Source: Taudactylus pleione (taxonomy: Eukaryota > Chordata > Amphibia > Anura > Myobatrachidae). From it: a DNA stretch of 64,000 nt. The first letter of the stretch is position 1. Each line of letters opens with the position of its first letter. The notes below the pieces were generated by a model. The model made no database searches and was not told the origin of the DNA. It was given only the letters and a program-made list of their open reading frames with translations. The stretch covers positions 2,284,501 through 2,348,500 of the forward strand of contig JAUIMM010000737.1 in the NCBI GenBank assembly GCA_031769625.1. Reading direction: 5' to 3'. Positions 38,640-51,550 of the stretch are shown here, piece by piece. A program made the translations under genes and the position numbers.

Positions 38640-40400
38640 TGCCGGGCACCATCTATGCAAATGAGGGGGAGGAGACAGATCCAGCAGACATTACAGTAGT
38701 GTAAGCAGAGAGATGGCCCTGGCACTGTATGTAAATGAGAGGGAGGAGACAGATTCAGTAGACATTGTAGTAGTGTAAGCAGATGACCCCTGGCACTGTA
38801 TGTAAATGAGGGGGAGGAGACAGATCCAGCAGACATTACAGTAGTGTAAGCAGATGGCCCCTGGCACTGTATGTAAATGAGGGGGAGGAGACTGATCCAG
38901 CAGACATTGTAGTAGTGTAAGCAGACTGATGGCTCCTGGCACTGTATGTAAATGAGGGGGAGGAGACTGATCCAGCAGACATTGTAGTAGTGTAAGCAGA
39001 TGACCCCTGGCACTGTATGTAAATGAGGGGGAGGAGACTGATCCAGCAGACATTACAGTAGTGTAAGCAGAGAGATGGCTCCTGGCACTGTATGTAAATG
39101 AGGGGGAGGAGACAGATCCAGCAGACATTACAGTAGAGTAAGCAGAGAGATGGCCCTGGCACTGTATGTAAATGTGGGGGAGGAGACAGATTCAGTAGAC
39201 ATTACAGTAGTTTAAGCAGAGAAATGGCCCTGGCACTGTATGTAAATGAGGGGGAGGAGACTGATCCAGCAGACATTACAGTAGTGTAAGCAGAGAGATG
39301 GCTCCTGGCACTGTATGTAAATGAGGGGGAGGAGACAGATCCAGCAGACATTACAGTAGAGTAAGCAGAGAGATGGCCCTGGCACTGTATGTAAATGTGG
39401 GGGAGGAGACAGATTCAGTAGATATTACAGTAGTTTAAGCAGAGAAATGGCCCTGGCACTGTATGTAAATGAGGGGGAGGAGACAGATTCAGTAGACATT
39501 GTAGTAGTGTAAGCAGAGAGATGGCCCCTGGCACTGTATGTAAATGAGGGGGAGGAGACAGATCCAGCAGACATTACAGTAGTGTAAGCAGAGAGATGGC
39601 CCTGGCACTGTATGTAAATGAGGGGGAGGAGACAGATCCAGCAGACATTACAGTAGTGTAAGCAGAGAGATGGCCCTGGCACTGTATGTAAATGAGGGGG
39701 AGGAGACAGATCCAGCAGACATTACAGTAGTGTAAGCAGAGAGATGGCCCCTGGCACTGTATGTAAATGAGGGGGAGGAGACAGATCCAGCAGACATTAC
39801 AGTAGTGTAAGCAGAGAGATGGCCCCTGGCACTGTATGTAAATGAGGGGGAGGAGACAGATCCAGCAGACATTACAGTAGTGTAAGCAGACTGATGGCCC
39901 CTGGCACTGTATGTAAATGAGGGGGAGGAGACAGATCCAGCAGATATTACAGTAGAGTAAGCAGAGAGATGGCTCCTGGCACTGTATGTAAATGAGGGGG
40001 AGGAGACAGATCCAGCAGACATTACAGTAGTGTAAGCAGAGAGATGGCCCCTGGCACTGTATGTAAATGAGGGGGAGGAGACAGATCCAGCAGATATTAC
40101 AGTAGAGTAAGCAGAGAGATGGCTCCTGGCACTGTATGTAAATGAGGGGGAGGAGACAGATCCAGCAGACATTACAGTAGTGTAAGCAGAGAGATGGCCC
40201 CTGGCACTGTATGTAAATGAGGGGGAGGAGACAGATCCAGCAGATATTACAGTAGAGAGATGGCTCCTGGCACTGTATGTAAATGAGGGGGAGGAGACAG
40301 ATCCAGCAGACATTACAGTAGTGTAAGCAGAGAGATGGCCCCTGGCACTGTATGTAAATGAGGGGGAGGAGACAGATCCAGCAGACATTACAGTAGAGTA
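38640..40400. repeat. 75-bp satellite directly upstream of exon 8a
   Basis: The unit contains 'ggcactgtatgtaaatgagg', 'gaggagacagatccagcaga' and 'cattacagtagtgtaagcag'. About 24 copies. Most units hold 'gtgtaagc', a 5' splice-site-like word. The 346-codon minus-strand frame across it is an artefact of the repeat. Confidence 0.95.
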
Positions 40401-40496
40401 AAAGGATGGATTATGCGGCAGTGCTTTGGGCAGATGGGGGGGGGATGTACATACGGCCTGTACCTTTGCTCTAACGTCACGTCTCTCTCTCCGTAG
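40401..40496 (+). promoter_or_regulatory. Compressed splice acceptor region of exon 8a
   Basis: These 96 bases are all that separates the last 75-bp satellite unit from exon 8a. They hold a G run, a branch-like 'tgctctaac', and the tract 'gtctctctctccgtag'. The acceptor itself looks strong. Calling it regulatory is inference from the known tissue-specific choice between exons 8 and 8a. Confidence 0.5.
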
Positions 40497-40601
<105 letters not shown>

Positions 40602-40837
40602 TAAGACCGTGTGTTGCTTCTCTTCTGCTGACTCATTCATTTGTTTGAAGTTGTTGTTTTGTTCTCCTTTTGGGAACATCCTGCTCATGCCTGTATTATT
40701 ACATTAATAACAGCTGCTCCCAGTATATTTCTTATTGCAGGGAATGGTCTTCATCTGTAGGGGGCTCTCCGTCTTCAGACCGCTCCGTCATTATTTCCTG
40801 CACTCCTTACTGAATGCTCTGCTGTTTATCGCTAGCT

Positions 40838-41030
40838 CAGAGGTTCCCAAGCTGGCTCCTCAAGGCACACTAATAGGCCAGGTTTTAAGGATATCCATGC
40901 TTGACCACAGGTGACGTAACTAGTACTTCAGTCAATTTGAATTAACCACCTGTGCTCATCCATCTCTCTACTATATCTGTAAGACCTGAACTGTTGGGTA
41001 GCCTTGAGTGCCGCGTTTGGGAACCTCTGC
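40838..41030. mobile_element. hAT-like MITE in intron 8
   Basis: Ends 'cagaggttcccaagctgg' and 'gcgtttgggaacctctg', flanked by 'gctagct' on both sides. It contains 'caggtgacgtaactagtact'. Same family as 7570. Confidence 0.85.
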
Positions 41031-41184
41031 TGCTAGCTTCATTATGTGCTTTTCAGCAGCATTTGTGTATCATCAGGCAGAGCTGTTTATTGTGGTTACC
41101 CACAACACAGGCTGCTTGGCGGATACAATGGATAGTGTAAGTATATTATATCCCAGACGCATTAATAGACAACTCTGTCCGATT

Positions 41185-41675
41185 ATAAACAGATGGGTCC
41201 ACATACATCTAGCCTCCTGGCGCGTTAAATAGCCCTTCTAGTCATGCCATGCCTTGGCGTGACTCCGTAGCGCCAAGCATATTTTCGTGCATCTTTTTAC
41301 CTTCAAATGCGTCTTATTCGCACAACGATGCTAATATTTAGCACAAAATAAAGTAAAATGCCTGCGTTCTGTGAGCGAGTGCGGGTGTATCTGCATGCGC
41401 TATGCTACGTGACACTGTTACAGCCACTGACGCTGTGACGTAGCATTTCGCATGCAGACACACCTGCAGACGCACACAGAATGCAGGCGTGCCGCATATC
41501 ATTTTACTCAGCGGAAGCTGCTTGTGCTATCTATTCACATCACTGTGCAAATAAGACTCATTTGCAGGTAAAAAGACGCTACCAAGTTACACTGAGCTCC
41601 CGCGTTATGTGTGGCGTGACTCGTAGCGCACGGAGGATAGATGTATGTGGGCACATCTGTATCTATAATAATGCA
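41185..41675. mobile_element. Large palindromic element, about 0.5 kb
   Basis: Two arms of about 240 bp are imperfect inverted copies around 41427. Pairs include 'ccacatacatctagcctcc' with 'ggaggatagatgtatgtggg', 'tctttttaccttcaaatgcg' with 'catttgcaggtaaaaagacg', and 'aaaatgcctgcgttctgtg' with 'cacagaatgcaggcg'. A MITE or fold-back transposon is likely. Confidence 0.75.
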
Positions 41676-43160
41676 CAGACCCACATAGCGCACAGAGCTC
41701 TGTTCATGGGCTCAAAGCGTGACATTTTGCATACGGCGGATGCGCAGATGCGAATTATTGCATATGTCCATCCTATTCTGAGTCGTACGGCACGTGCGGA
41801 TCTGTCTGTTCCTGATATTGGGCGTTTCGTGGGGCGCCAACAGGGCGGTTGCAATGCGAGTGCACGGAACCGCCATGGCTTGTGGGGATGTGTCCATTGC
41901 TGAGTCCTGCGTACAGGGAAGGGGGGGGGGCCTGTTTCTCACGGTGTAAAATGATTGGATGGCTCAAGTTCCCGCTTGCAGATGCACGGACCCGCGCAAC
42001 GAAGCTACGGATTCTTGCAAGAGCATATGGTATGAAATCCGGCTTCCGCGTCAGAATTTTATTTCTACCTCACCAGCCGTACATCCCGAGGTCGCCTTAG
42101 GCCGCAGCCTCCGCAGACAGACCATAATAACAAGCCACAACCTGCGCGGATCTCCGTCACACAGACACTGATTGATATGCAGCTGGGGTCACAGCAAATG
42201 GTTAATGTGGTTCCCGTGTCCTGACATCCCTGACCCCCTCCCTCAGTCTCACAGACCCCTCTTCTAGTCCTCTGAGGATGGCGGTATTCTGCAGTCTTCA
42301 TGGTCCCCCTCCCCCCCCTCCAGTTCGGGCCTAGAGCCCTTGAAACACAAGGGTGTGAATGGCGCGGCTGGAAATGACAGGTTCAGCGACGGAGACGCGA
42401 GCACTCGAAATTCTGAGCTTTGTTCATTATCACCATAAACAGCTGCTGCCGAACGTTACCAGCCCCTTTATCTCGCTGCAGATACAATTGCAGCCTTTTA
42501 TCTCACAAATAATACCTTGAATAAAAATGTTTACAGCTGATAATACACTGCGCCGCGTGTCGCTCATACGCTCAAGTGACAACACGGCGAGCGGGAAAGA
42601 CTGGCTGAGTTACTGAGCTCAGAGCATTGTCGGGATCACAGGCGCTGCAGCTCGGGAAACGGGGCGTGCGGTCTCCGAGCCTGTGAATGTGACAATGACA
42701 GTGTCTGATGTTTATAGGGTCAAAGTTTTCTGAGGACAAATCGTTGTTTTTACGGTAATTTATTTATTTTTTTTTTAATTTGCTCGTTTTGTTTTTTTTG
42801 CGAAAGTGGATTTGTCACTGACACACACTGACGGTAATTAATGCACGGGGAATGCCTCGCGCCTCGGTGATGTCACTTGCTACTCGTGAATTAATATTCT
42901 TATGACAGCGCCAGTTTAGGGAGGAGGGGGTGTATCAAGGAAAAATAAAATGCCCCTTAGTGTGCCCCTGCCATGGATATCCAAAAAAGACGCCATGGCG
43001 GCCATCTTGTCCCTATACTTAATGACACATAAATCATTAGAGGGGAAAGCATTTGCGGTGGAATCTTACAGGGGAAAAGTCTGATTGTCATAGTCCCAGT
43101 TATATAATCCTAATGTCCCGCCGTCGCTCTGCCATTTCTGCGCTATTTTGCAGAATCTAC
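41676..43160. other. Intron 8 non-coding, no alternative exon seen
   Basis: Read for a second IS6 exon (a '[10 protein letters not shown]'-like frame) without success. No transposon with clear ends. Confidence 0.45.
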
Positions 43161-43161
43161 A

Positions 43162-43968
43162 GTCAATCCATTTAGGTGCAAATTGCGAGTTTGTTTCATG
43201 AAACTCAACAACTTGCACGAATGCTGCGCACCTGAGATTACTCCAATTCAATTAAAAATGCCTGTTCGCGGTACTCACAGTGGGGGTTTACAAATTGACT
43301 GCGAAATGCGATGTTGGAGGAGTGCATGAAGTGGGGAAACCATCCCGGACCCCTCAAAATTGATAATTTCGTTAGCAGGAACGTATAGCAGGCTGTTTGT
43401 GGGCATTAGGAAAGTACAGAAGGTTTTTAAATGATGTCAAATGATGCAAAAAAAATGCAAAGAAATTACAAAAAAAACCCAAAACAAAACTTTTTCGTTT
43501 AATCTCAAACAAATTAAACGAAAAATGCAAAAAAATTAGAAAAAAAAAGGTGCTTTTGAGGTATTTTGAGGGCACTTTGAAAAATTGTAAAACGAAATGA
43601 TTAAAAAAAAACACAATTATTTTTCAATTAAAATAAATATTGTAATTAAATTTGGGGTCATTTTTTTTTTTTAACCCCCCAAAATTACATGTAATTATTG
43701 GACTAATGAAGCTAATTTGAAACTTGACTAATTAATCATTGGGGGGGGGTGTCCAATGTGTTCAGCACAGTGTCCCCACATTTTAACCTTAAAATAAAGA
43801 TTTCCCTTTGCATCTTTCACCCTCAGGGAGGTGCGAGTGTAAAAATGCAAATTCACTCTGACTGGTTCAGTGCGCGTTGCTAATTGGATTGCAAAAATGA
43901 ATTCGCTATGGGCATTCAAAGAGAAAACAGCAACTCGCACCTCGCAATTCGCACCTAACTGTATTGAC
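43162..43968. mobile_element. 0.8-kb 'gtcaatcc...aggtgc' element
   Basis: Inverted ends 'gtcaatccatttaggtgcaa' and 'cgcacctaactgtattgac', followed by 'attgcgag' and 'ctcgcaatt'. The middle is A/T-rich with poly-A and poly-T runs. No coding capacity. Confidence 0.75.
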
Positions 43969-44645
43969 CTGAATGATTGAAGCTGGGAAAACAATTCCGG
44001 CCTGTGGTGGGGGCGATTTCGGCAAGGGACAGTTTTCGCTAAATGAAAAAAACAAAAAAATGTTTTTAAAATGTGCGCGTTTCTTCGTTTTATATCGGTT
44101 CCGTGGCTAATTGGGTTTATACCTTTTCTGGTTCTACATGTGTCATTAATTAAAGGGAGGTGTTAGGTACCCTGACGATGGCTGATCAATTAGTGGCAAT
44201 AACCTAGAACTCTCGGTGCTGTTATAATTTTGAAGATATAACACACAGCATATGTATTTCACGTGTGCCTGGTTTTTATATGACTGATCTGTATGTCTGG
44301 GAACGTCTCTTCCGGGGAGTACTGCTGGGGCTGGGACCTGGGTGATCTCTGTGCCCCGCTGGTGCAAATCACTGATAATAATCCTCAGTGATGGATGACC
44401 GGTGTAACTTATTGCTGAGTCCCCCAGGAGAGCGGCTCCCATCCGCCATTATCTGCTAGCCTTAAAAGCAGGAGAAGGGACCAGATCTATACTGTATGTA
44501 ATTTATCTGATCGCCACGTTGGCTGAGATCGGTTTAGGACACAGAGGCCAATAGTCTTGCCGGCACAACCACGCCGCACCTCTGCTTCCCGCCTGCCGCC
44601 ATTATCTTTCATCCCGCTAGCTGTGACTTGTCCCTGTCTTACCAG

Positions 44646-44818
44646 AGAGTTTTCCAAGGAGAGGGAGAAGGCGAAAGCTCGGGGGGACTTCCAGAAGCTG
44701 AGGGAGAAGCAGCAGCTGGAAGAAGACCTGAAGGGGTATCTGGACTGGATCACACAGGCAGAAGACATAGACCCTGAGAACGAGGACGAGGATATCGATG
44801 AGGATAAACCCCGTAACA
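44646..44818 (+). CDS. CACNA1C: CACNA1C exon 9: I-II linker with AID
   Basis: 173 bp between 'ctgtcttaccag' and 'gtaagt'. It encodes [20 protein letters not shown] followed by the alpha-interaction domain [18 protein letters not shown], the helix that binds the cytoplasmic beta subunit; its key Tyr, Trp and Ile are present. An acidic tail follows ([18 protein letters not shown]). It ends in phase 1. I did not recognise the short alternative exon 9* in the following 4.9-kb intron. Confidence 0.97.
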
Positions 44819-44940
44819 GTAAGTGGCAGCTCCTGTAGTGCCTCTGATTGGTTACCGGGGGAGGGGGATCCAGGAGATACCGACCGGCGAGCCTGACACT
44901 TTCCCATTCTATTGGATTTGTCTCTTTTCTTTGGGAAGGT

Positions 44941-45078
44941 AGATGCACTAAAGCCTTGGAGAGAGTTAAACTACCAGCCAATCCGCTCCTAACTGTCATG
45001 TTGCAGGCTGTGCTTGAAAAATGACAGTTAGGAGCTGATTGGTTGGCAGTTTATCACTCTGCAAGGCTTAGTGCATCT
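44941..45078. mobile_element. Hairpin MITE, 'cctaactgtcat' type
   Basis: Ends 'agatgcactaaagccttgg' and 'aaggcttagtgcatct'; inner arms 'cagccaatccgctcctaact' and 'agttaggagctgattggttg'. Confidence 0.85.
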
Positions 45079-45691
45079 ATATGTGAGAAGCTTTAACTTT
45101 CTTTGAGATGCAGTGTAAACGTAACAGTGAGTTTCCCTATAATGACCGGGTCTGTGTCCCATTACAGTGTATTGTACTTAGGATAAATGACGAAACACCG
45201 TTACTATGTATGTTCCTTGCACAGCGCTGCGGACACTATGTGGCGCCTTCAAAATGAAAGATTATAATAACAACAGGCACAAGGTCATGTATTCAGTACA
45301 GAAAATAATGTGAAAAAATGACATTTGCAGTGCACCCTGGGAAACACATAGACAATGGTGATAAAATGTTAAACACATAAATGTACCGATTCTTACAAGG
45401 GAGGCTGAGGGCGGGATTAAATTGCACACGATGTGCCGGCTGCGCGCACATCAGCCAGTTACTTGCGATGTTGGCGGGCGCAATGTGCCGTCCAGGAATG
45501 GTGTGCAATTGAACTCCCTCCAAAATGTCATACGGACCCTGAGCGGTAACTACTCTGCGTTAGAGGAAGTGGCTGTGGTTCAGGGGACTCCAGACAACGG
45601 TGCATGTTTTCAGGCATCACTCTTTGATCCAACCGGACTCATTCATTTACGTAATATAAAATGGGAAACGCTGGCCGGTAGGTTTGTACGG

Positions 45692-45848
45692 AGTCTATTT
45701 ACTAAGCCTTGGATGGAAGTAAAGTGAGCGGAGATAAGGTACCAGCCAATCAGCTCCTAACTGTCATTTTTCAAACGCGCTTGTGACATGGCAGTTAGGA
45801 GCTGATTGGCTAGTACCTTATCTCATCCAAGGCTTAGTACATAGACCC
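45692..45848. mobile_element. Hairpin MITE, 'cctaactgtcat' type
   Basis: Outer arms 'gtctatttactaagccttgg' and 'ccaaggcttagtacatagac'; inner arms 'taccagccaatcagctccta' and 'taggagctgattggctagta'. Same family as 44941. Confidence 0.85.
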
Positions 45849-47253
45849 TTTAGTGACTTTGCGGCCTCTCTGCGTTACGTTTGGGCCACCTCTGAGCCTG
45901 ATAAACATTTCCCTCAGCCCCGATGCCATGCAGCCTGCCAGGATCTGTGTATAACATGTATGTAGATGATGTAGCACCCCTGGGAGGGGCAGAGAGAGCT
46001 GTGTTGTGTCCATTTATTAGGAGCAGGCGATGCCGTGTGGGGGGTGACTGCATCCCAGTCCATCTCCCCTCACGTCCCATCTGATTATATTATATTATAA
46101 CATGACAGCTCATCTCTTTACCAGCACACACACAGGGTTTTCCCAGCACTCCTCTTACTTACCAATGGGTCTGTATAACATCCCAGGTACTGGTAGGAGC
46201 AGGGGGCGTAACCAGAACTTTGTGCACCCCACAGCGATATTTTAACGGGTCCCCCAAGGTTTCTAGACACTGACATTTCTTCCATCCCCTAACGGCTGGC
46301 GGCCCCCCTTCTGCTCTGGGAGGAAGGGAATGCCAGATTACTATTCTCCTCTGAGCAGAATTTTATTCCGGAACCCTAGAATGGGAGCTCCCATGTCCCT
46401 TTCCTCATACCCCATTAGTTACGCCACTTGGTAGAACCCGTTGCGATCCTGAGGAAGCCTCTGTGACATCATCAAACCGCAGGAAGCCCGCCATCTTACA
46501 GCTCATTGGCTGTGACTGATCGCAGGAGATTAATTTCACCGGCTCGCCAGTACACGGCGGCTGCTAGTTTATATCACACCTCAGTCATTATAGCGAGAGG
46601 CGTTAAGAGAGGGATATAAGTGATTTTCTCATTAAAAGTTGTTAATGACTGCACGTTCCAATTGATGCTAGATTGTCAGCTGTGTGTGACAGGTGCTCGG
46701 CGGAGGCTGCACTGGGTAGGGATGTGCCAATGATCAGGAGCCAAGCGAGGCAGAGATTATTCCCGTGGTCCTGGGCAGCGCGTGGCTTCGCATTGTACTA
46801 TTTGTGTCATTCCTTTGATTTATGTTCTGACCTCTCCTTCCAATGACACCAAGCTGACGGCCCTGCTTCACTCTGTGATCTGAAGATACCGTGTCTGTAA
46901 TGAGCAGGGACATTGGTTCAGGGGAAGGAGGGGCGCAGGGGGGCACAGCTCTCCCTCTCATTCGTTCCAGGCCCCATCTCCATGTCCTTTATTGGCGTCC
47001 GCTGAAGCGTAAAATAATTCTCCGCTAAATTTAACAAGTTTATGTGGAAAGCTCAGGCCTGGGAGGCATTCTGCGTGGGCTTTGCTAAATGCCAGGACAG
47101 CCCGGCACAGATACGGTTCTATCACGGTACCACAGAGAGCCTCGTCCGCCCGTCATACTGACACGTACGCTCTTGTTCTATGATACATCGGCGTCTGGTT
47201 CGGAGTGGGGTGCGCAGAGCCTGTATATACACCCAGTTACGGGGGGAACAGAG
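45849..47253. other. Intron 9 non-coding with one possible element
   Basis: 46200-46432 has 'cagggggcgtaaccagaac' and 'attagttacgccacttg' as weak inverted ends, so it may be an old hAT-type element. The rest shows no recognised feature. Confidence 0.45.
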
Positions 47254-47822
47254 GCCCTGATTCAGAGCCGGACGCTATTTGCGCTCGCTCGTTCATTAAA
47301 AAGGGGGTGGCTATTCAAATGAACCGTTCGCACTTTGCGGTCTGTTGCCGCCTCTATGTCTGAACGAGCGAACAAAACTTGCGGTCGTAATTTTGAAAAA
47401 GACGCCCCCTGGCCGCTCGCATCCTACGTCATGTCCGCTATTTATTAGATTAATCGAGTACATCGACCAGCGTATGAACTGCTCGCTATTCTTGTGGTTG
47501 GTTTTTCCTACCGCAATCTTGCGAGCAGTTCTGACTATAAAACAACCAAGTGACGTGGTCAATGACGCTGCTGTATTAATTATGCACTCCCTTAAAACGC
47601 CCGTTTTGACCTTTAAGCACGCCTGCGTTCTGATCTCCACTCCCCGTTTTCAAGCACCTTCCCCTGTTACCACCCACATACGCCTCCTCCTGTCACTCAA
47701 AATAGCAGGCATTCGCTATTTAGCGAACAAACGATTTTCGGCCGCACTGACTGGTTCGCGCATGCGTATTACAATCCGTACGCATGCGCAGTGGTGCAAA
47801 CATCACTCATAACGAACAGTAA
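47254..47822. mobile_element. 0.57-kb 'ggccctgattcagagcc' element
   Basis: The left end 'ggccctgattcagagccgg' and internal 'accacccacatacgcctcct' and 'cactcaaaatagc' match the 0.6-kb family. The right end near 'ataacgaacagtaatctg' is diverged. The interior repeats 'gcgaac' and 'gttcgc' words in both orientations. Confidence 0.65.
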
Positions 47823-48150
47823 TCTGCAACACAGACATGTTCAGTCTGGGGTCACTAAAGGAAATATAGTGATTTTCCATGTACTCTCATGTGTTCATTT
47901 GCCGGTAGACATTACATCAAATTCTGTCATCCTAGACCTGTATGGCCTTGTGTTACATTGGGTATAGGACCGGAATGACCACTGACCCCGGTCTGATTAG
48001 GACCTGTCCAAAGTTTGATTTCGGAGCCTAGGCAGGGGGTTTATGGTCAAGTTGCCAACATCATTGTGGTCTGTAAACCACCTCCGGCCTGTCCACCTCT
48101 TTGTACGCACGCTCCCGGTGCTTTCCCACGGACAACCAGTGATCCCCCCA

Positions 48151-49380
48151 CATAACTCTATTGGTGTATGCATTACTGCCTCACAGCCTTGTGGTCATGA
48201 GATCAATTCCTGACCGTGGCACTATCTGTGTGTAGTGTATATGTTCTCCCTGTGTTTGTGTGGGTTAGCATTCCCGCCTCACAGCCTTGAGGTTGATTCC
48301 TGACCAAGGCACTATATGTGTGTAGTTTGTATGTTCTCCCTGTGTTTGTGTGGGTTAGCGTTCCCGCCTCACTGCCTTGACGTCAATTCCTGACCAAAAC
48401 ACTCTCTGCGTGTAGTTTGTATGTTCTCACTGTGTTTGTATGGGTTAGCATTACCGCCTCACAGCCTTGAGGTTAATTCCTGACCAAGGCACTATATGTG
48501 TGTAGTTTGTGTGTTCTTCCTGTGTTTGTGTGTGTTAGCATTGCCGCCTCACAGCCTTGAGGTTAATTCCCGACCAAGGAAATATATGTGTGTAGTTTGT
48601 GTGTTCTCCCTGTGTTTGTGTGTGTTAGCATTGCCGCCTCACAGCCTTGAGGTTAATTCCTGACCAAGGAAATATATGTGTGTAGTTTGTGTGTTCTCCC
48701 TGTGTTTGTGTGTGTTAGCATTACCGCCTCACAGCCTTGAGGTTAATTCCAGACCAAGGAAATATATGTGTGTAGTTTGTGTGTTCTCCCTGTGTTTGTG
48801 TGTGTTAGCATTGCCGCCTCACAGCCTTGAGGTTAATTCCTGACCAAGGAAATATATGTGTGTAGTTTGTGTGTTCTCCCTGTGTTTGTGTGGGTTAGCA
48901 TTACCGCCTTACAGCCTTGAGGTTAATTCCTGACCAAGGAAATTAATGTGTGTAGTTTGTGTGTTCTCCCTGTGTTTGTGTGGGTTAGCATTACCGCCTT
49001 ACAGTCTTGAGGTTAAGTCCTGACCAAGGCACTATGCGTGTGTAGTTCGTATGTTCTCCCTGTGTTTGCGTGAATCAGCATTATCGTCTCACAGCCTTGA
49101 GACCATGAGGACAATTCCTGACCAAGGCACTATCTGTGTGTAGTTTTTATGTTCTTCTGTTTGCATGGGTTTCTTCGGGTGCACCGACTTTCTCCCACTC
49201 TCTGAAAACACACTTGTTAGTTAATTAGATTCAGACAAAGTAATGAACCCTAGTGCGTATGTGTGTGAGCATGTGGTAGGGAATATAGATTGTAAGCTCC
49301 ACTGGGGCAGGGACGGAGGATATTCTCTGTAAAGCGCTGCGGCATATGTGTGCGCTATGTATATAAATAACCAGTAATTA
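48151..49380 (+). mobile_element. SINE with internal 90-bp tandem expansion
   Basis: The head and the tail ('tagattgtaagctccactgg', 'gtgtgcgctatgtatataaa') match the SINE at 20755. Between them, about 48266-49110 is a tandem array of about nine to ten 90-bp units. Each unit repeats the head ('ttagcattaccgcctcacag', 'ccttgaggttaattcctgac') and the start of the body ('gttctccctgtgtttgtgtg'). Confidence 0.88.
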
Positions 49381-49748
49381 ATAAATAGAATTTGTTCTTG
49401 CTGATGGATAGTTCTGACGATTCACTCGCCATGTCCTGACAATGCAAGTTCTGATACACAACACTGAGAGGGCATGCATGTAATGTGCGACACAACAGCG
49501 CAACACAGGACCGCGTGCAACGGCGTTCCTTACAAGGTGGCAATTGAATGCAATGGCCCAACCAGCGGCAAGCAGGGTACATTACCAGGTAGCATCGATT
49601 TTTCATTTACTTCCAAAGAATATAAATTGCTTCAAAGTGGATGATCCCTATTTTTACACCAAGGGCCTCGTATAACATGAAAGCGACAGCCGCAGATCAT
49701 TGCACAGTTTGGCCGCCATCTAGTGTTCCTTTCCGCTCTCTCTTGCAG

Positions 49749-49839
49749 TGAGTATGCCAACCAGCGAGACCGAGTCTGTGAATACTGACAACGTGGGCAG
49801 CGGGGACGTGGAGGAGGAGAGCTGCGGCGTGCGACTGGC
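49749..49839 (+). CDS. CACNA1C: CACNA1C exon 10: I-II linker
   Basis: 91 bp between 'ctctcttgcag' and 'gtgagt'. It encodes (M)[18 protein letters not shown] and then an acidic [12 protein letters not shown]. The [12 protein letters not shown] block is well conserved in alpha-1C and alpha-1D linkers; GVRLA then HRISKSKF in exon 11 fit alpha-1C. It lies in the cytoplasmic loop between repeats I and II. It ends in phase 2 with the Ala codon split. Confidence 0.95.
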
Positions 49840-50079
49840 GTGAGTATATCGGACGCAGTACAGTGCGCTCACTCACCCGTTGTCATGAGATAAAGCTCCT
49901 CACAATTACTTAGAATTCATATCCCTGGTTCACGTTGAGATTTGCTAATTATTGTTCCTGTCGTTACTATTGTGTTCTGGCGAGAAAGACTGCATCATTT
50001 ATACTTGCTTCTAACCTATTTACTTGTGAGCCATAGATATGATTAGCTAGTTCTTTAGATGCAGCTTTGTGACACTGAA

Positions 50080-50583
50080 GGGCCCTGATTGTGATGTGCA
50101 CGCATTGCCGATGTTCTCAGAGTTTGGCGAGTTTTTGCTACTATGCATTGCGCGAAAATGCCTAAGAACTGGCATGGCGCATGCATTCCGCGGGGCGTAC
50201 GCACAGAGGCGCAGTACCGATGGAGAAACACGGAGACTGAAATGTATTGGGGGTTCCTGGGCAGCGACTGGTATGTGGCTATGCAGATGCACGAAGATGT
50301 ACCGTTACGGGACTGTCGCGGGCACATCGCTGAACTATTTGCAAACTCAGACGCTTAATTGCCTACATTGAAGGCCGTACTGTGGCGATGGCTTCTACAG
50401 ACGCACCAAGCGGGAATTTCTCGTCTAGCGACACACAAAGCGGGCGACTTAGTCCTTGCACAGTCAGGCGCTCGGCTGTTCACCAGGAAAGAGCTTGTAG
50501 CGGTATTAGCGTGAAGTCGCAGACGTGCCTACGGCAAAGGGTGCTAACATGGTCGCCGCTGCGCGCAACTCAGAATCGGGCCC
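50080..50583. mobile_element. Possible 0.5-kb 'gggccctgatt' element
   Basis: Ends 'gggccctgattgtg' and 'ctcagaatcgggccc' are a weak inverted pair. The interior ('cgcatg', 'gggaatttc') is not clearly related to the other families. 50584-51550 has no recognised feature. Confidence 0.5.
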
Positions 50584-51550
50584 AAGGCATTTTTTCATGC
50601 CTTGCGCTTAGGAACGCCAATCCCGGGATGTTTTTGAGTGCCAAAAATTCCCGGGATTATAATAATTAAATCCCGGGTATTACGGAATTCAAATCACCCT
50701 GTGGAATGTCCCGGGGCAGTGGGGTAATACTTATATTCTCTGCATCGCTCACATTATCCGGTCCTCTCAGGCTCTCCCAGCTGCCCGTGGAAGAGATGGA
50801 GTCCCGTGGTGCAGTTACTCTCATTCACTAATAGACCGGGAGCGCACTGCGTGGTGGTGACATCATCACTGTGCGTCGTGCTCCCGGCCAATCAGTGACT
50901 AGGAGCAGCTGCATCACAGGACTGCAGCTGAACATGGGGGAGGACTGTACAATGCGCCCGCCAACCAGAGATGCCCCCTCTGGCCACGGAAGTGGAATGA
51001 TCCCCTTCAGTATTTGTACCCTGACGTCATCAGCTACTGTCCAACGTCATTCCCTGCTATCCACGTGGACATAGAGGGGGAATATATGGAAATACAGGAG
51101 AAATACAGGGGACTGAGCTCTAAAATTCTAAAATCAAATTACTAAAAGGCCATTTGGCAGATACGATGTTAATCTCATATAAATGTTCCGCGTACAGACA
51201 TTGTATAATGCCTTAGAGATCGCCACAGGTCTATGACAGAGAGAGGCAATTTATTGACCTCCAACCGTGGGGGAACTGCAGGGCATGCTGGGACTTGTAG
51301 TCCTCGGGCGGCTGGAGAGGCAGTTGCTAAGTGTAGTGATAGTTAATCATCCAGCTGTTTCCCAGTCTGTACGGCGAGCATTAACCGGTCGCGTTGGCTC
51401 CTGCCGGCTCCTCGCCATCACCTCATGGTGTGGTTTGTGTTGTGTAATAAGCAGCGGGGAGGAATGAATAGAGCGCACGTCCTTGTCCTGTAATTGTGAT
51501 GAATAACGGCAGCGCTGATTCACTGTCATTTCCATTTATATGTCTTTCAG

